Shown here: positions 1-10,665 of the stretch, one piece after another
Position numbering within the stretch: the stretch's first letter is position 1
Layout of the letters: the number at the start of each line of letters is the position of its first letter
Assembly: GCA_963971405.1 (NCBI GenBank)
Contig: OZ020487.1
Coordinates: 37,545,039-37,609,038 of the forward strand
DNA length: 64,000 nucleotides
Direction of reading: 5' to 3'
Source: Psococerastis gibbosa
Taxonomy: Eukaryota > Arthropoda > Insecta > Psocodea > Psocidae
The notes under the pieces: model-generated
The model's database searches: none
Told to the model about the DNA's origin: nothing
What the model saw: only the letters and a program-made list of their open reading frames with translations
Made by a program: the position numbers and the translations under genes

Positions 1-520
1 TCATCTAATGTTTCAAATGTTTAAAATTTTGTTGTTAAATTATTTATTTTTTAGTCTGTTATGCCCTACAGTATTGTGTATATGTATTTTTCAAATACAC
101 CTTTTAATTGATTGATTGATTGAGCTATTTATAAATACAGTACCGTATGTTTACAGTTGTCGCCTACAGCCTAATTCCTAGGTGGTGGAGACGGTAGGTA
201 GCAAAGGGGGTTTTCATAAATAAGACATTCTTAGGGCGACTGTGGTGATCCCAACGCGCCTTTTTGGCTTTGTGGCACTGGTTCAGTATAATTTGTTATG
301 TTTTTTTGATAAATACACGCATTATTATTATTATTATTATACTTATTAAGTTGTACAGCCCTTTCAATGCTTTTTTTTCTTGCGTCTTCAGTTTCACTTG
401 CGCATCATAAGCTAGCCAATTAAAGAAATTGATTTTTCACGAGCAACGACATTAGGCCTAAGCCTAAGGGTATATTATGCAAGTGTAGCCGGCTGTATAC
501 CATCAGGTGAGGTCCGATGG
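1..520. other. AT-rich region with a retroposon tail
   Basis: 285-345 contains a GATAAATACACG-type segment followed by an (ATT)n run, the plus-strand form of the LINE 3' tail seen inverted at 4631, 27690 and 59262. The TAGGCCTA octamer occurs at 453-460. No gene is visible. Confidence 0.4.
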
Positions 521-1762
521 GTGATTCTGCAGATAGAGCACGTGCTATGCAATATTGTGGAGGCAGTGGCCTACGGAGGAGATACGCTCCAGTGCGACCA
601 GCTAGAAATTACCACACAAGCACATACTGACTACGCTATTCCAGTCCACACCGGGCAACTCGGCCAGCTCCTCCATATTAACGAGCATTTTTGTCAAAGC
701 TCCTTCTGAACGAAGCAAATGAAGAAGAAAAATGAAAATGGACTGGCTATTGACAGGATAGGGAACAATAACCCATAGCCTATCGACACCGCGTGATTAG
801 AGGACCAAAAGATCAATTTAACCCATTTGACAAATACCGTGCCGAGCAGTGGCCATTCGGCAATTCGTTATTGTCGCAAGTAAGGAGTCGGTTTTCAAGG
901 TAGCTGAGCTTCCGTGTAATGCCTTATACGAGGCGAAGACGCGAAAATCCCTAATTTCGTAGCGAAGATGGAAGCGCGTAATGGCGACTGAACAGATAGG
1001 GGCCGATTTTGAGAACCGGGATAAGCGAAAAATTTCCGTGCAGGCAAATCTTTTGTCCTGAGGGCGGAGGAACTCAATGAAGCGTCAACTGCATAATAAT
1101 GCAGAAGGCAAACCACTGTATTGCAATTCCATAGTACAGTCATCATGATTATGACATCTTTGACAGAGTAGGTATATAAAGAGGAAGGAGCCGGTTCAGT
1201 CTGGGCAAGTGCTTTTGGTTTGAATGTGACAAGAAGTATGAATGGATACTGGCCAGAGGTGCGTGCCGGTGCTCATCTCACAGCCTTGATGAGGCCACAT
1301 AAATGCCTATAATCGTCATGTGTCCTAGCGAGCCATCTTCACTGATTGTAGGTCTTATACAGGTGGACATCATGCCAAGGCTTATTACAGCGCGCGGCCT
1401 ACAATGAGGCCTGTAGTGTATAGGGTGACCAGATTTGTGAAAGATTAAATCAGTACTGAGGCGTGGCCCCCGGGGTCCGACGGGACCCCTCCCCCTCCAG
1501 GAAAACTTTAATAATTATATTTAAAATTGATAGATTTTAGCTATTTCAAAAGTTTCATCAAATATTGTAGTTTAAAATCAAGTTTTCTGTCTTTATTACA
1601 ACGTAGGCAAAGTATGTACAAAGGTACAGACCTGCATCTGCACCTGCATAACAAAGTACGAGCTAAAATTTAAAATTGTTAAAATCCATGATTTGAATGA
1701 CCTGATTGGTTGGGCGCAATATTTTGGGACTATTAGCAGGGCAGGCTATATAAGTCCTTGTT
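521..1762. other. No gene recognised
   Basis: Short open frames here (longest about 83 codons) match no family I know. 1420-1510 is GC-rich with CCCCCGGGG-like sequence resembling hAT-type MITE ends, but no paired terminus was found. Confidence 0.35.
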
Positions 1763-1790
1763 AAAGAACCGGTCCGAGTTTACTCGAACA

Positions 1791-2583
1791 TGCTTTCCAA
1801 TTTATCAATTAGTAGGGAGAGAAAATGAATAATTTCATGGTAAATAATTTTCCTATGGTTAAATTTCGGATATCTCGGGGGGGGGGGGTGTCCACCTGAC
1901 GTCACTGGAGGTGAGGTAACCTCAATATATTTAAAACACATTACAAAACAGTAATAATGGCAGGGCAGGCAATGCATTTCAGCGTGAAGTTTCTATCATT
2001 TAAAAAAAAAAAAAAAAAAAAATTGCGCAAAAGCAAATAGGTTTTTGGGAAAGCCAACTGTCCGGTTTCGTTACTCAACTTAACACCTAAAATATGCCTG
2101 AAGGTAGAAATCATCGATAGAAAAGTTTCGCAGAAATATTATTTAAAATTAAGTTATTTTTATTTTTTTACCCCCAGAAGCAAACTATCAAGGGGTAAGC
2201 GACCCCCCGCATTTTATCAACATTAAGAATGACTAGAATATATGTGAATTTAAAAGAAATCGTTGGAGCCGTTTTTGAGAAATAATTTTTTTTGACGTTT
2301 TTTGGAGTTTTTTGAGAATGAAACCCCCCCAAATTGAGTTAGCCCCAAATATAAAAAAAATTGTCTCGAGGTATGATTTTTGTGAACCTACATGCCGAAT
2401 TTCATCAAAATCGACCGAGTAGTTTGCCCGGAAATCGATGCACAGACAGACAGACAGACATTTCGTAAAAACCACTTTTTTGGGTTCCTGGGACCTGAAA
2501 ACGTGTAAATCCGTTAAAATCTCGGAATTGAAAATTTCGACCATCACAAAGCTTTCCTTATACTACGTATAAATTGGAAAGCA
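1791..2583. mobile_element. TGCTTTCC element, copy 1 (short TIR element)
   Basis: The segment starts TGCTTTCCAATTTAT and ends ATAAATTGGAAAGCA, a perfect 15-bp terminal inverted repeat. A second full copy lies at 10666-11494 and partial copies at 16330, 52412 and 61999. Shared internal landmarks are a poly(G) run, a poly(A) run, an AATTGAGTTAGCCCC segment, a CAGACAGA microsatellite and a 3' hairpin. Homology to copy 2 begins about 28 bases upstream (from about 1763), so the true 5' end may lie outside the TIR. It encodes no transposase. The superfamily is unresolved because no target duplication is clear. Confidence 0.75.
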
Positions 2584-2697
2584 ATAATTACTGTTATTGT
2601 TAGCTCATAAGGCATAACTGATGTAATATAAAATATAATGTGGATCAAATGACGGGTTGTCATAATAATTATTTTCAAATAATGTGTTGTCATACAT

Positions 2698-2884
2698 AAT
2701 AATAATAATAATTTTTTGTTTGTATTACTAAGCCAACCTAGCGGAGTTAGGGCTATAAAGCCCTCTCTTAGGCTCAACTAGGAGGGCCCAGGACCGCCTG
2801 TTTTATATGCCCTCCGAAGCATGACCAGAAAATGTAGGAAGTGTGAAAGTCAGAGTCCGTACCACTACTCTACATGTCTTGACA
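2698..2884 (-). mobile_element. SINE-A copy 1 (tRNA-derived SINE, head partly deleted)
   Basis: The minus strand carries the SINE-A body (GGAGGGCATATAAAACAGG...TCCGCTAGGTTGGCTTAG) followed by an (ATT)n/T-rich tail. The B-box part of the head is deleted in this copy. Confidence 0.75.
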
Positions 2885-3700
2885 AAATACATAGCACGAT
2901 AATTAAATTAAGCTTTTTCATATTTACCTCCTAACTTTATCAAGCCGACAATTTACCACTGCAGAGGCTAGAGCATACCATTTACTTGTATACAACCTAG
3001 TCAGCTTCGTAAATCCGTCAAAAATGGATGAAAAGTATTATAGGGAAAAAATTAATATCTGAAGTCTAGTACTGTACCTGCAAAACACTACTAGCCCAAA
3101 ATTAATTGGCACTTCAATTACGTTTACAGTTCACCCAATTACCCAAATCCTAGGCAAATATGCATAAAATAAGCTGGCAAAGATTTGTCAGGTTTCGTCA
3201 ATGCACATAAGAAAAGTGAAAAGAATAATTAACCAGGTTTTTGTTCGAAATATATTTTGAGTGAGAGCTAAAATTGAATGTGATAAAATGAAGCTTACCA
3301 TTAACTGAAGAATGGGACTCCAGGTTGTAATCGTCAACAATGCACGGAAGATTCCTCCTTCATACCGTCCACATGATAAAAAAACTGCACGTCTTTCACT
3401 CAAAACAATTTAGATACACTTTCACTGTCGAACACAACCAAATCAATTACCAAAGAATTCTCATGCACTGAGATTATAATACAATATGTTGTTATTATCA
3501 GGACAAAAGTGTGTTGTTGCCTCACCGCTGGATGAGAGCGCGCAAGAAATTAAGTAGGCCCAGGGGGGTGGACCCCCCCCCCCCCCCGCATCAAAAACCT
3601 AATTGCCTAATTGTATACAAGGCATGGAAGGTATGATCCATTTTACGTATTATTCAAAAGAACAGGGCCGCAGAAAAGGTACCACTTGCATCAGTTTCTT
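2885..3700. other. No gene recognised
   Basis: Moderately AT-rich. A poly(C) run of about 15 bases lies near 3573-3588, bracketed by short GC-rich flanks. An ORF of about 71 codons at 3188-3403 (minus) resembles nothing known to me. Confidence 0.35.
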
Positions 3701-3918
3701 AAATAAATAAATAAATAATGACTTTTTTGTTCAATTACTAAGCCAACCTAGCGGAGTTAGGGCTATAAAGCACTGTCTTACACTCAACTAGGAAAGGCCG
3801 GGACCGCCTGCTTTACATGCCCTCCAAAGCATGGCCAGAAAATGTAACTATAGTGTAGGACTCGAACCAACAACCTTTCGGGTGAAAGCCAGAGTCCGTT
3901 CCACTACTCTATATCTCC
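3701..3918 (-). mobile_element. SINE-A copy 2 (near full length)
   Basis: Read on the minus strand it has a tRNA-like head with B box GGTTCGAGTCC (complement at 3858-3868), a conserved body with GGAGGGCATGTAAAGCAGG, and a (TTTA)n tail at 3701-3717. It is a full-length family member. Confidence 0.85.
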
Positions 3919-4630
3919 TTTCTTATTGCTGCTGAAGTTTAGACTATCCTACACTTTACCTGTAATATGAGGTACTAATGCCAGTCAATGTGTCAACTAT
4001 ACAGATTCAGGATAACATGAGACAAAGGGGAAACCGTGTAAGCTCAGCATTGCGCATGTAAATTGACAGGGTTTGGGGGAAAATACAGGAGAAAGAATGA
4101 AACAGAAAATAGTGAGTGAGATATTTATTTGAAACTTTATGAAGTCTTTGCTAGTCCTGAACTTCCGTTTCCAAATGGGAGGCAAGGGAGCTCAATCAAA
4201 CAATCATATATTATTAGCTTCTACCTCGATGGACGATGGACAATTGGACAACTTACCTACTCAATTCAGCTCATGACACTATCCTTGCACAGGACACCGG
4301 TACCTAATTTGCTAACAATAGTTCGTACGGATTTCGATTCTGGTTTCTAGACGACCAGTTGTGTTGATAATGCAGGGAGCTATCCACCGACAAGTGCCCT
4401 TCACTCCAGGCTGTGATTAGGTGCGCTCGGCGTGGAGCCTGCTCCACAATCAGCTAGCCTGTTCTGCGCCCGCTATCCAAGTATCCAACTCCAGGGAAAC
4501 TGTATCACGAATCACGATCCTCATCTGTTTTCTGCCAAGCAACCATATTAGTTAAAGAATCGCATGTTCGTAAATATCCTCCTGTTTCCAGCAGAAATGC
4601 CTAAGGAAACTTGATAATTGTCATAAAAAA
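3919..4630. other. No gene recognised
   Basis: No family-level similarity noted. Open frames of about 60-73 codons overlap on both strands, which argues against any being real. Confidence 0.3.
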
Positions 4631-4770
4631 TTCAATATAGAATAGAATAGAAATACCGTGTATTTCTCAGCAAAAATGAATATGTGAACGTGAAATAACA
4701 ACCTGTGCCCCCTCAAGCCGAAGCGTGAGAGGGTGGCACTTACGACTTACACTCACAAACCTAATTTAAT
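4631..4770 (-). mobile_element. LINE 3' UTR end
   Basis: The minus strand ends with AAATACACGGTATTTC and a TATTC-repeat tail after a segment with GCCACCCTCTCACGCTTCGG. The same 3' end is at 27690-27815 (attached to RT coding sequence) and 59262-59388. Confidence 0.6.
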
Positions 4771-4820
4771 ATCAACACTAAGGAGAAAACAAATCCAATC
4801 AAAACAAATGTACGATACAA

Positions 4821-5030
4821 TTAAAACCAGTATGCGCGGGAGCAAGGCCACAAGGTTGAACCCCCATCGGCAGACCCAGGACAACCCTCGAGGAAAGGAT
4901 TGAACAACTCGCCGGAGCAAGAGGGAAAACAATGGCCGAGCTTAAGAAAATAGGTTCGGGGTGAACCCCCCGCCCCCTTTTCCACGCTGCGCACTAAAGG
5001 GGAAGAGGAAGAAGAATGCGCAACGCTAAC
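4821..5030 (+). mobile_element. LINE ORF2 C-terminal fragment
   Basis: The plus strand resembles the tails at 53435, 53877 and 55555, encoding with frameshifts RRPIGRPRTTLEERIEQLAG-type sequence followed by ARGKTMAELKK. The GRPRTTLEERIEQLAGARGK motif is a typical terminal stretch of RTE-like non-LTR retrotransposon proteins. Confidence 0.65.
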
Positions 5031-5066
5031 GAATTGTATGATTCGCACAACGTTAACTCCGTATCG

Positions 5067-5475
5067 CTCTTAAGAGGACATGCTACGTAGAAAATGAGCA
5101 CCCCAAAATTTGTTGTTTTTATGGACTTTTTATTTTTTATTTAATTAACAAAGCAAGTCAATAAAGATTTGGCTCATGGAAGTTGTAGAGGACTACTTCC
5201 TGCATCATATAAACGGGTATTTTTACTTTTTGGTTTTTTATTTCTTCCAAAAATCCCAGAATACGCATAATTTTAGTCCGTTCTGGTATTTATGAAAAAA
5301 CTAAGGTTCCAAAAATTTTATGTTTCCGATTACATGATGCATGAAGCAGTCTTCTACAACTTCCATGAGCCAAATTTTTAATTACTTACTTTGTTAATTA
5401 AATAAAAAATAAAAAGTCAATAAAAACAACAAATTTTGGGGTGCTCATTTTGTACGTACCATGTCCTCTTAAGAG
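5067..5475. mobile_element. TTAA-flanked foldback MITE, copy 1
   Basis: Outer sequence CTCTTAAGAGGACATG at 5067 is mirrored by CATGTCCTCTTAAGAG ending at 5475, and the arms stay complementary for about 130 bases. TTAA at both borders fits a piggyBac/Kolobok-type TTAA target duplication around GAGGACATG...CATGTCCTC. Other copies are at 35886-36292, 46922-47669 (interrupted) and a half copy at 39821-39905. It has no coding capacity. Confidence 0.8.
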
Positions 5476-6922
5476 ACGATCGGAGTCAGTGGCGTAAAAA
5501 AACACCAGGGGGAAGGGGGCGCACCATTGCTGGGGGGGCACATGGGGGACCACATGTCACATATCGAAATGTAGTTCAGCATTTTTGCTAATTTAATTGA
5601 TATTTCTGACGGTTCTGCGATTGATATTTCTGTGAAAATCGACTCCGATTTGCTCCTAACAAGTAATCAAAATAAAATTTCAAGAGTTTTTCAACTTAAT
5701 CCACCTGAAACCTGCATCGAACAAGCTGCAGTAGGCTTAGTGGGTCTAACGGGTCACAAAACAGAGTCATTTTTTTAAAGATTAAAGTACAAGTAACTTG
5801 AGACTGTTTTTACCGGCTTTTCGCTTTTAGCGGTTAACACAGCGTTCATTACACTCTGCACGGCACACGGTGTCGGACTTGGAAACCGGTACAGGCACAC
5901 GGCAACGGATGGTGCCTGGAAACAGGTACAAGGGGCCTTTGGGAACGACACTGTCAACACTCAACTGGTCCCTGGCGGAAGTGACACGTGAGTCACCTGC
6001 CACTGCACAAGATTGGGCCCAAGCCAGGGCAGTGCCGAACTATGGAACATTGACCTCCTCTGTAAGAATCCAACGACAGATTGATGTTAGCAATGTTTAG
6101 CTTATAAGCGAAAATACTACGCCAGTCAAACTCTTGAAACCTACCCTTCCATGCCACCACTTGTAAGAAAACACAAACGGGATCGTCGATGTCTAGTGGA
6201 AGAGATGGACACTGTCAAAATGCCATAGCAACTGGATTAGTTCAAAACTCCGCTGCTGTCACCCCCATATGTTAATTACAGCAATTATTGCTTTGGTTTC
6301 GATACTGGACTTTTTCCACCATTTTCACTTGTGATCTTATAGGACCCTTGTCCCATCTCCAATGTTTGATTGCTCTGCCTCACAGATTACCATCAACAAA
6401 GCCATAAACTTCCTGTATTCAAACTTGAGCTAAATCTCATAACGCTACACAATCTGATAGAAATAGTCTATGAGAGGTACACGATACCATGACCATCAAC
6501 TCATAATATAGCAACAACAATGCGAGTGCCTGAAAAACCTGAGAGAGCCTGGGTCAGGATGGGGTCACCTACTAATTATACCTTACCAGAAAGCCTCATT
6601 GTAACTTCCAAAGAAATAGTATCGCATATTCATCATACTTCGTAGTATAATTTTTGTGAGAAATTCGCTGCCCACTTCCCTTCAACAGAGATTAATGCGG
6701 CTATTATTGAATTCAAATTTGCCATCATTGATGAGGAATTTTTATCGCCTTCACACGATCTGCTCACATTCCCTCCTAAGTTCATTTAACTCATTCACGA
6801 TAATATTTTTTTATTTTGACTTGACTTTTCCACATATTTTATGTGCATACGATAACAAAATGGTCAAAATGTGATGAATAAACATAATAGTCTCCTTCGT
6901 AACTTTGTAAAACTTGCTGTCA
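5476..6922. other. No gene; old repeat at left end
   Basis: 5500-5545 is a G/C-run MITE remnant; 5548-5660 matches 21484-21640. The rest shows no recognised family. The 76-codon frame at 5870-6100 overlaps another on the opposite strand and has no recognisable domain. Confidence 0.35.
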
Positions 6923-7128
6923 CTCATTGTTAAAAATAATAACTTTGTATAGTTTTACCCAATAAAATAAAATTAAAACATACACAACCGGTTTCAGCTC
7001 ACGCATACCTTTTGTTTTATCTGTTTTCAATCGCACTTGACGATGGCGTGAGCCGAAACCGGTTGTGTTTGTTTTAATTTTATTTTTTTAAGTAAAACTA
7101 TGCAAAGCTATTATTTTTTAACAATGAG
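6923..7128. mobile_element. Foldback MITE, 206 bp
   Basis: CTCATTGTTAAAAA at 6923 is mirrored by TTTTTTAACAATGAG ending at 7128, and the arms continue inward past ACAACCGGTTTC (about 6987) and GAAACCGGTTGT. The arms are about 85 bases with a short loop. It has no ORF. Confidence 0.85.
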
Positions 7129-7244
7129 GGAAAAAGTGATGAACTGGTGAAAAATACATAAGTATTTTATTATTTTTTGTTTGTTCATTAAAAAGAAATA
7201 CCACAAAGTCACGAGTATGTGAGTAACTGATATGAATCTTATCT

Positions 7245-7649
7245 GCAGCCCTATTATGGCGATTTGGGATTAACATAATACCGGGGTTTATTTTTTAATA
7301 CCGCATTAGTAAACTAAGGTGTCACGTGTTTAAGTATGCGCGGGAAATTCAAATTAATAAATTATTGGAATGGATACAAGAGTTGCATTGTGTTATAATT
7401 GAAGGAAATACTACTAAATAAACATTAAAATGAACAGGTAGAATTTTCAAATACAAATATAATAAGAATTTTAATTAATTATTAATGTGTCTACATCTAA
7501 GGGAGAAAAAATTTAAAACTCACTAAAAATATAGCCGAGGATTAATTTATCAATTTGAATTTCCCGCGCAATTTCCACTCATTTATTTAAAAAAAAAAGT
7601 GAATAAACCCCAGCATTACGTTAATCCCAAATCGCCATAATAGGGCTGC
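7245..7649. mobile_element. Foldback MITE, 405 bp
   Basis: GCAGCCCTATTATGGCGATT at 7245 is mirrored by AATCGCCATAATAGGGCTGC ending at 7649. A second inverted pair lies inside (GCGCGGGAAATTCAAATT near 7337 and its mirror near 7550). It is palindromic almost throughout and has no ORF. Confidence 0.85.
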
Positions 7650-7814
7650 TGCTGGCCTACTATGGCGATTAATATTACGTACCGTATTGATTACCTTATT
7701 CTTGGGGTTAAAAATGTTAACGAAACCAGTTTTAATAGCACTTTCCATTATAAAACTATCTTGTTTACATTCTTAAACCCAGGTTAAGATTAAAATTAGT
7801 CGCCGTAGTATAGG

Positions 7815-7985
7815 CCCACAGTCAAGGCCGTAGCCAAGAACCCCCCCCCCCCCCCCCGAAACGAAATGGCTTGACACTACATAGAATCGGATTTTGAGAG
7901 GAAAAATAAAAACCATTATGTAATATCCAAAAAAAATCTACCCCCCCCCCCCCAAATAAAATCCTGGCAACGGCCGTGTCAACAG
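7815..7985. mobile_element. Poly(C) MITE of the GGCCGTAGCC family, copy 1
   Basis: CAAGGCCGTAGCCAAG and a terminal GGCAACGGCCGTG flank two poly(C) runs of about 15. The middle, with ACATAGAATCGGATTTTGAG, is shared with 48596-48768. Confidence 0.7.
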
Positions 7986-8219
7986 TATAGACCTGTATGC
8001 TGCCCCTCTGGTTTCTGAAACAACGAGCCGCCACTGCCCAGTTTTCGATCCTAAGCAAATTACGTTAGATCTGATCTTACCGAGTTCCACAATGAGTAAT
8101 ACGAGTAAACAACTACTGCCCCTACTGGTTTATTAGTGTTATCAATCGAACAGTGTTGCTCGCACAGGAATAGGTACGGCACTATAAAGGTATAAAGTAC
8201 TACGATTTCCGAATATCGG

Positions 8220-8405
8220 CTTCGGTGGAAAGGGGGTAGCGTACTTGTACTTGAGCGAGTCTACCTGTATACACACCTTGCGATCGGAGACGTATCGTAA
8301 CTCGACACAAGTACCTATCATATTACTTAGTGAGGCGACTGAAGACGGCAGTCGGATACATTCATTAAATTGTTTATAAGCTATTAACCTTTAAAAAAAA
8401 AACGG
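8220..8405 (+). repeat. Interspersed repeat C, copy 1
   Basis: It shares GCGATCGGAGAC and TCGGATACATTCATTAAATT with 17800-17950, and its core also resembles 50520-50632. The 5' part (GGTGG-TAACGTGCTTGCACTT in the second copy) could be a decayed tRNA-like SINE head, but no good B box is present. Confidence 0.6.
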
Positions 8406-8497
8406 CTTAAATGTACTCTAGAGCAATTCCTGCGGTTACAGCACATATGTATGTAGTTACACATACATTTACAATTGAGAATGTGATGTAATACATG

Positions 8498-8625
8498 GAC
8501 GGATTCAGGGGGAGGGGGCAAATTTAGTAGGTATATCTATTGTAAGTGCGATACTACTTATGTTTATTCTATTTCGACCCACAACTAGCCCCCCCCCCCC
8601 CCAATGGGTTGGATCCCGCCCCTGA
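8498..8625. mobile_element. Short poly(C) MITE
   Basis: GGACGGATTCAGGGGG at the left and a poly(C) run then GGATCCCGCCCCTGATG at the right form an imperfect inverted pair. Similar termini occur at 49568 and 54443. Confidence 0.55.
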
Positions 8626-9589
8626 TGTAATATTTACGTACTATTGCATATTTGTTTAACATGGTGTTGAAGGCTTGGTACACAGACAGTTGTCTAGTTC
8701 TATGCTAGCAATGGTCAACGTGCAGAACATTGTGCACCGATTTGCTGCATTGTAATATAGTGCACCAGGTCTATAACTTACAATGCACGTTTTTAAATTT
8801 AAATAAAAGGTTTTAATGTCATAGCTTTTGGGCTTTTCCATCTTTTCAGAAATTGAATGAAAGCTAACCTAACCTAGACTCACGTTTGTTCAACAGTGCT
8901 AGGATATTATTTTGTTTAGCAGTGTTTACGTTGACAATCATAGATTCATGTGTGTAATACTGCCATACTGGTTACTTGATAACAAAAAAGTTATATTCGT
9001 GACACAATATAGTTTTCTATTAAAGCAATAAGCTACCGATAGTGTCCTGTGGCACAAGGGACCTACTAAAACTACATAAATAGACAGTACAAATACGTCC
9101 CTGAGCCATATCTGGCGCACACTAATAGGTTTTTCTCTTACATAAGATAGTAGAGTAGGTAATTGAGGAATTCTCACCTAATTATAGCCAGAAAATTCAC
9201 TAGTAAACCAAAAACTCATAAATTTTCAGTAGTTGACGAAAATGGATACACAGCGCGCGTCACACTTGACTCAGGTACCAGGTACCAGTACCTAGCAACC
9301 TGGCATTCCTGGGTAATGTGCTTAGGACTGGAATCATGCAACTCCATTCTCCATGTTCCAGCCACCACCTGACTCCAGTAATTCAAACATGCCGCAAACT
9401 AATAAGTCGCAAAGCAGTGAAGAACTTCTCTTATAGGCTGTTGGACCTCACATCAAATAAAAAAAATACTTATAATTCCCGTTTAAACCATTTTGGATGG
9501 ACGCTGGACACTGGTCACTAGACCAACTGAAGCCGGCAAAAATTTCGAGACAAAATCTTTAGCTTACACAGGGTTGCTGACAGTAGCAC
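8626..9589. other. No gene recognised
   Basis: Frames of 60-80 codons are present on both strands, with no recognisable domain. Confidence 0.3.
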
Positions 9590-10006
9590 CTTTCTTGTTC
9601 TTTATATGCCTCTTCCAGCGATCAACATGGCGATTTGGGCCTTTGAGACTGCTGTTCTAAAAAGAGACGCCGTGCTTTTGCCAAACTACTGCCGCAAGTT
9701 TTTTTGAAATGAAATTAATGAAATGGAAAACGTTAAATTAAGTTAAATTTGACCAGGATGTTCATCCTCTGCGAGGAGCCCTCAGGCTGTAGTAAGAGTA
9801 AGAGTGGGCCGAAAGGCCCAAAATTCGTCCACATGGAAAATAAAGACAATTTTCTTTCTTTCTTTCTTTCTTTTTATAGTACTTCTATCTTCCCCTGGAT
9901 TATAATATGCTGAAGGCGAGAATTTTCGTTCCGCATCACATGACCTTAATTTCCGTTCCTTGATTGTCTGGAGCAACACTATCTTTAAATTCCGTTTATT
10001 CAACGA
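9590..10006 (-). mobile_element. LINE ORF2 C-terminal fragment, split by a retroposon
   Basis: On the minus strand, frameshifted pieces read LLQTIKERKLR, GHVMRNENSRLQHIIIQGK, then beyond an insertion LRQ(stop)FGKSTASLFRTAV and SKAQIAMLIAGRG. This HVMRN...LRQWFGKSTTSLFR pattern is a typical end of an RTE-like non-LTR retrotransposon protein. The same sequence is at 58345-58990. It contains stops and frameshifts and is inactive. Confidence 0.7.
9776..9876 (+). mobile_element. Short retroposon with GNRA hairpin and (TTTC)n tail, copy 1
   Basis: This insert interrupts the LINE fragment. It carries the hairpin GGGCC-GAAA-GGCCC (9806-9819) with a GNRA tetraloop, then AATAAAGACAATTTTC and a (TTTC)n tail (about 9851-9874). 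The inverted second copy is at 10535-10615. Confidence 0.7.
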
Positions 10007-10534
10007 TTCAATTGGATTGACATCCGAATTTGGAACGGAACCAAAATAAATCGGTAAAACTCATGAGTTTTATGTAAAATAACATTCCACTACTTCGGTA
10101 ATTTCAATAACTTGGTACACCACGGTTTAAAATATCAGGTCTATTAAATTGTGCTGCCATCAATCAAAAAATACTAAATCTAAAGGTAAAAAGAATTTCC
10201 TACCAAAGCATGGCATATGAACATAGTTGGATGACTCAATTGCGTCGGCCGCCTCATTGTCTGACTTTGAAAAGATCTATTGACATGGGTACAATAGGGA
10301 TCCCATGCGGGAGGCCGTTACGAATCAATACAAACACAAAATTGTTTGTGACCCGGTCATTCAAGATAATAATTTGTCATCTAGTTCCTTGCCATTTTTT
10401 TAAAAATATTTATTGGAGTTGGTGATGGAGAAAAATACAATTGTTAAAGTTCAAAACCGGGAGGTTTGTGTTAACACTTGTTCATCGCTCATGAAAAAAC
10501 TAAGATTAATTAATATTAATTAATATTACTATTT
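10007..10534. other. No gene recognised
   Basis: AT-rich sequence of about 0.5 kb. The 71-codon frame at 10210-10425 shows no domain. Confidence 0.3.
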
Positions 10535-10620
10535 AAAGAAAGAAAGAAAGAAAGAAAGAAAATTGTCTATATTTTCCATACGGGCGAATTGTGGGCCTTT
10601 CGGCCCACTCTTACAGTTAA
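10535..10620 (-). mobile_element. Short retroposon 3' end with GNRA hairpin, copy 2
   Basis: On the minus strand GTGGGCC-GAAA-GGCCCAC (10591-10608) is followed by a GAAAATATAGACAATTTTC segment and an (AAAG/CTTT)n tail (10535-10561). It matches 9800-9874. Confidence 0.75.
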
Positions 10621-10665
10621 CCATTTAACTCAATTTAAAAGAACCGGTCCGAGTTTACTCGAACA

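Noticed and set aside
2233..2547. Conserved protein with a VDFDEIRHVG motif
   Set aside because: This peptide comes from the repeat family at 1791, 10666, 52412 and 61999 and is disrupted differently in each copy, so it is a shadow of a non-coding repeat.
5067..5475. Solo LTR or LTR pair
   Set aside because: The ends are inverted, not direct, and lie within one palindromic element with TTAA borders.
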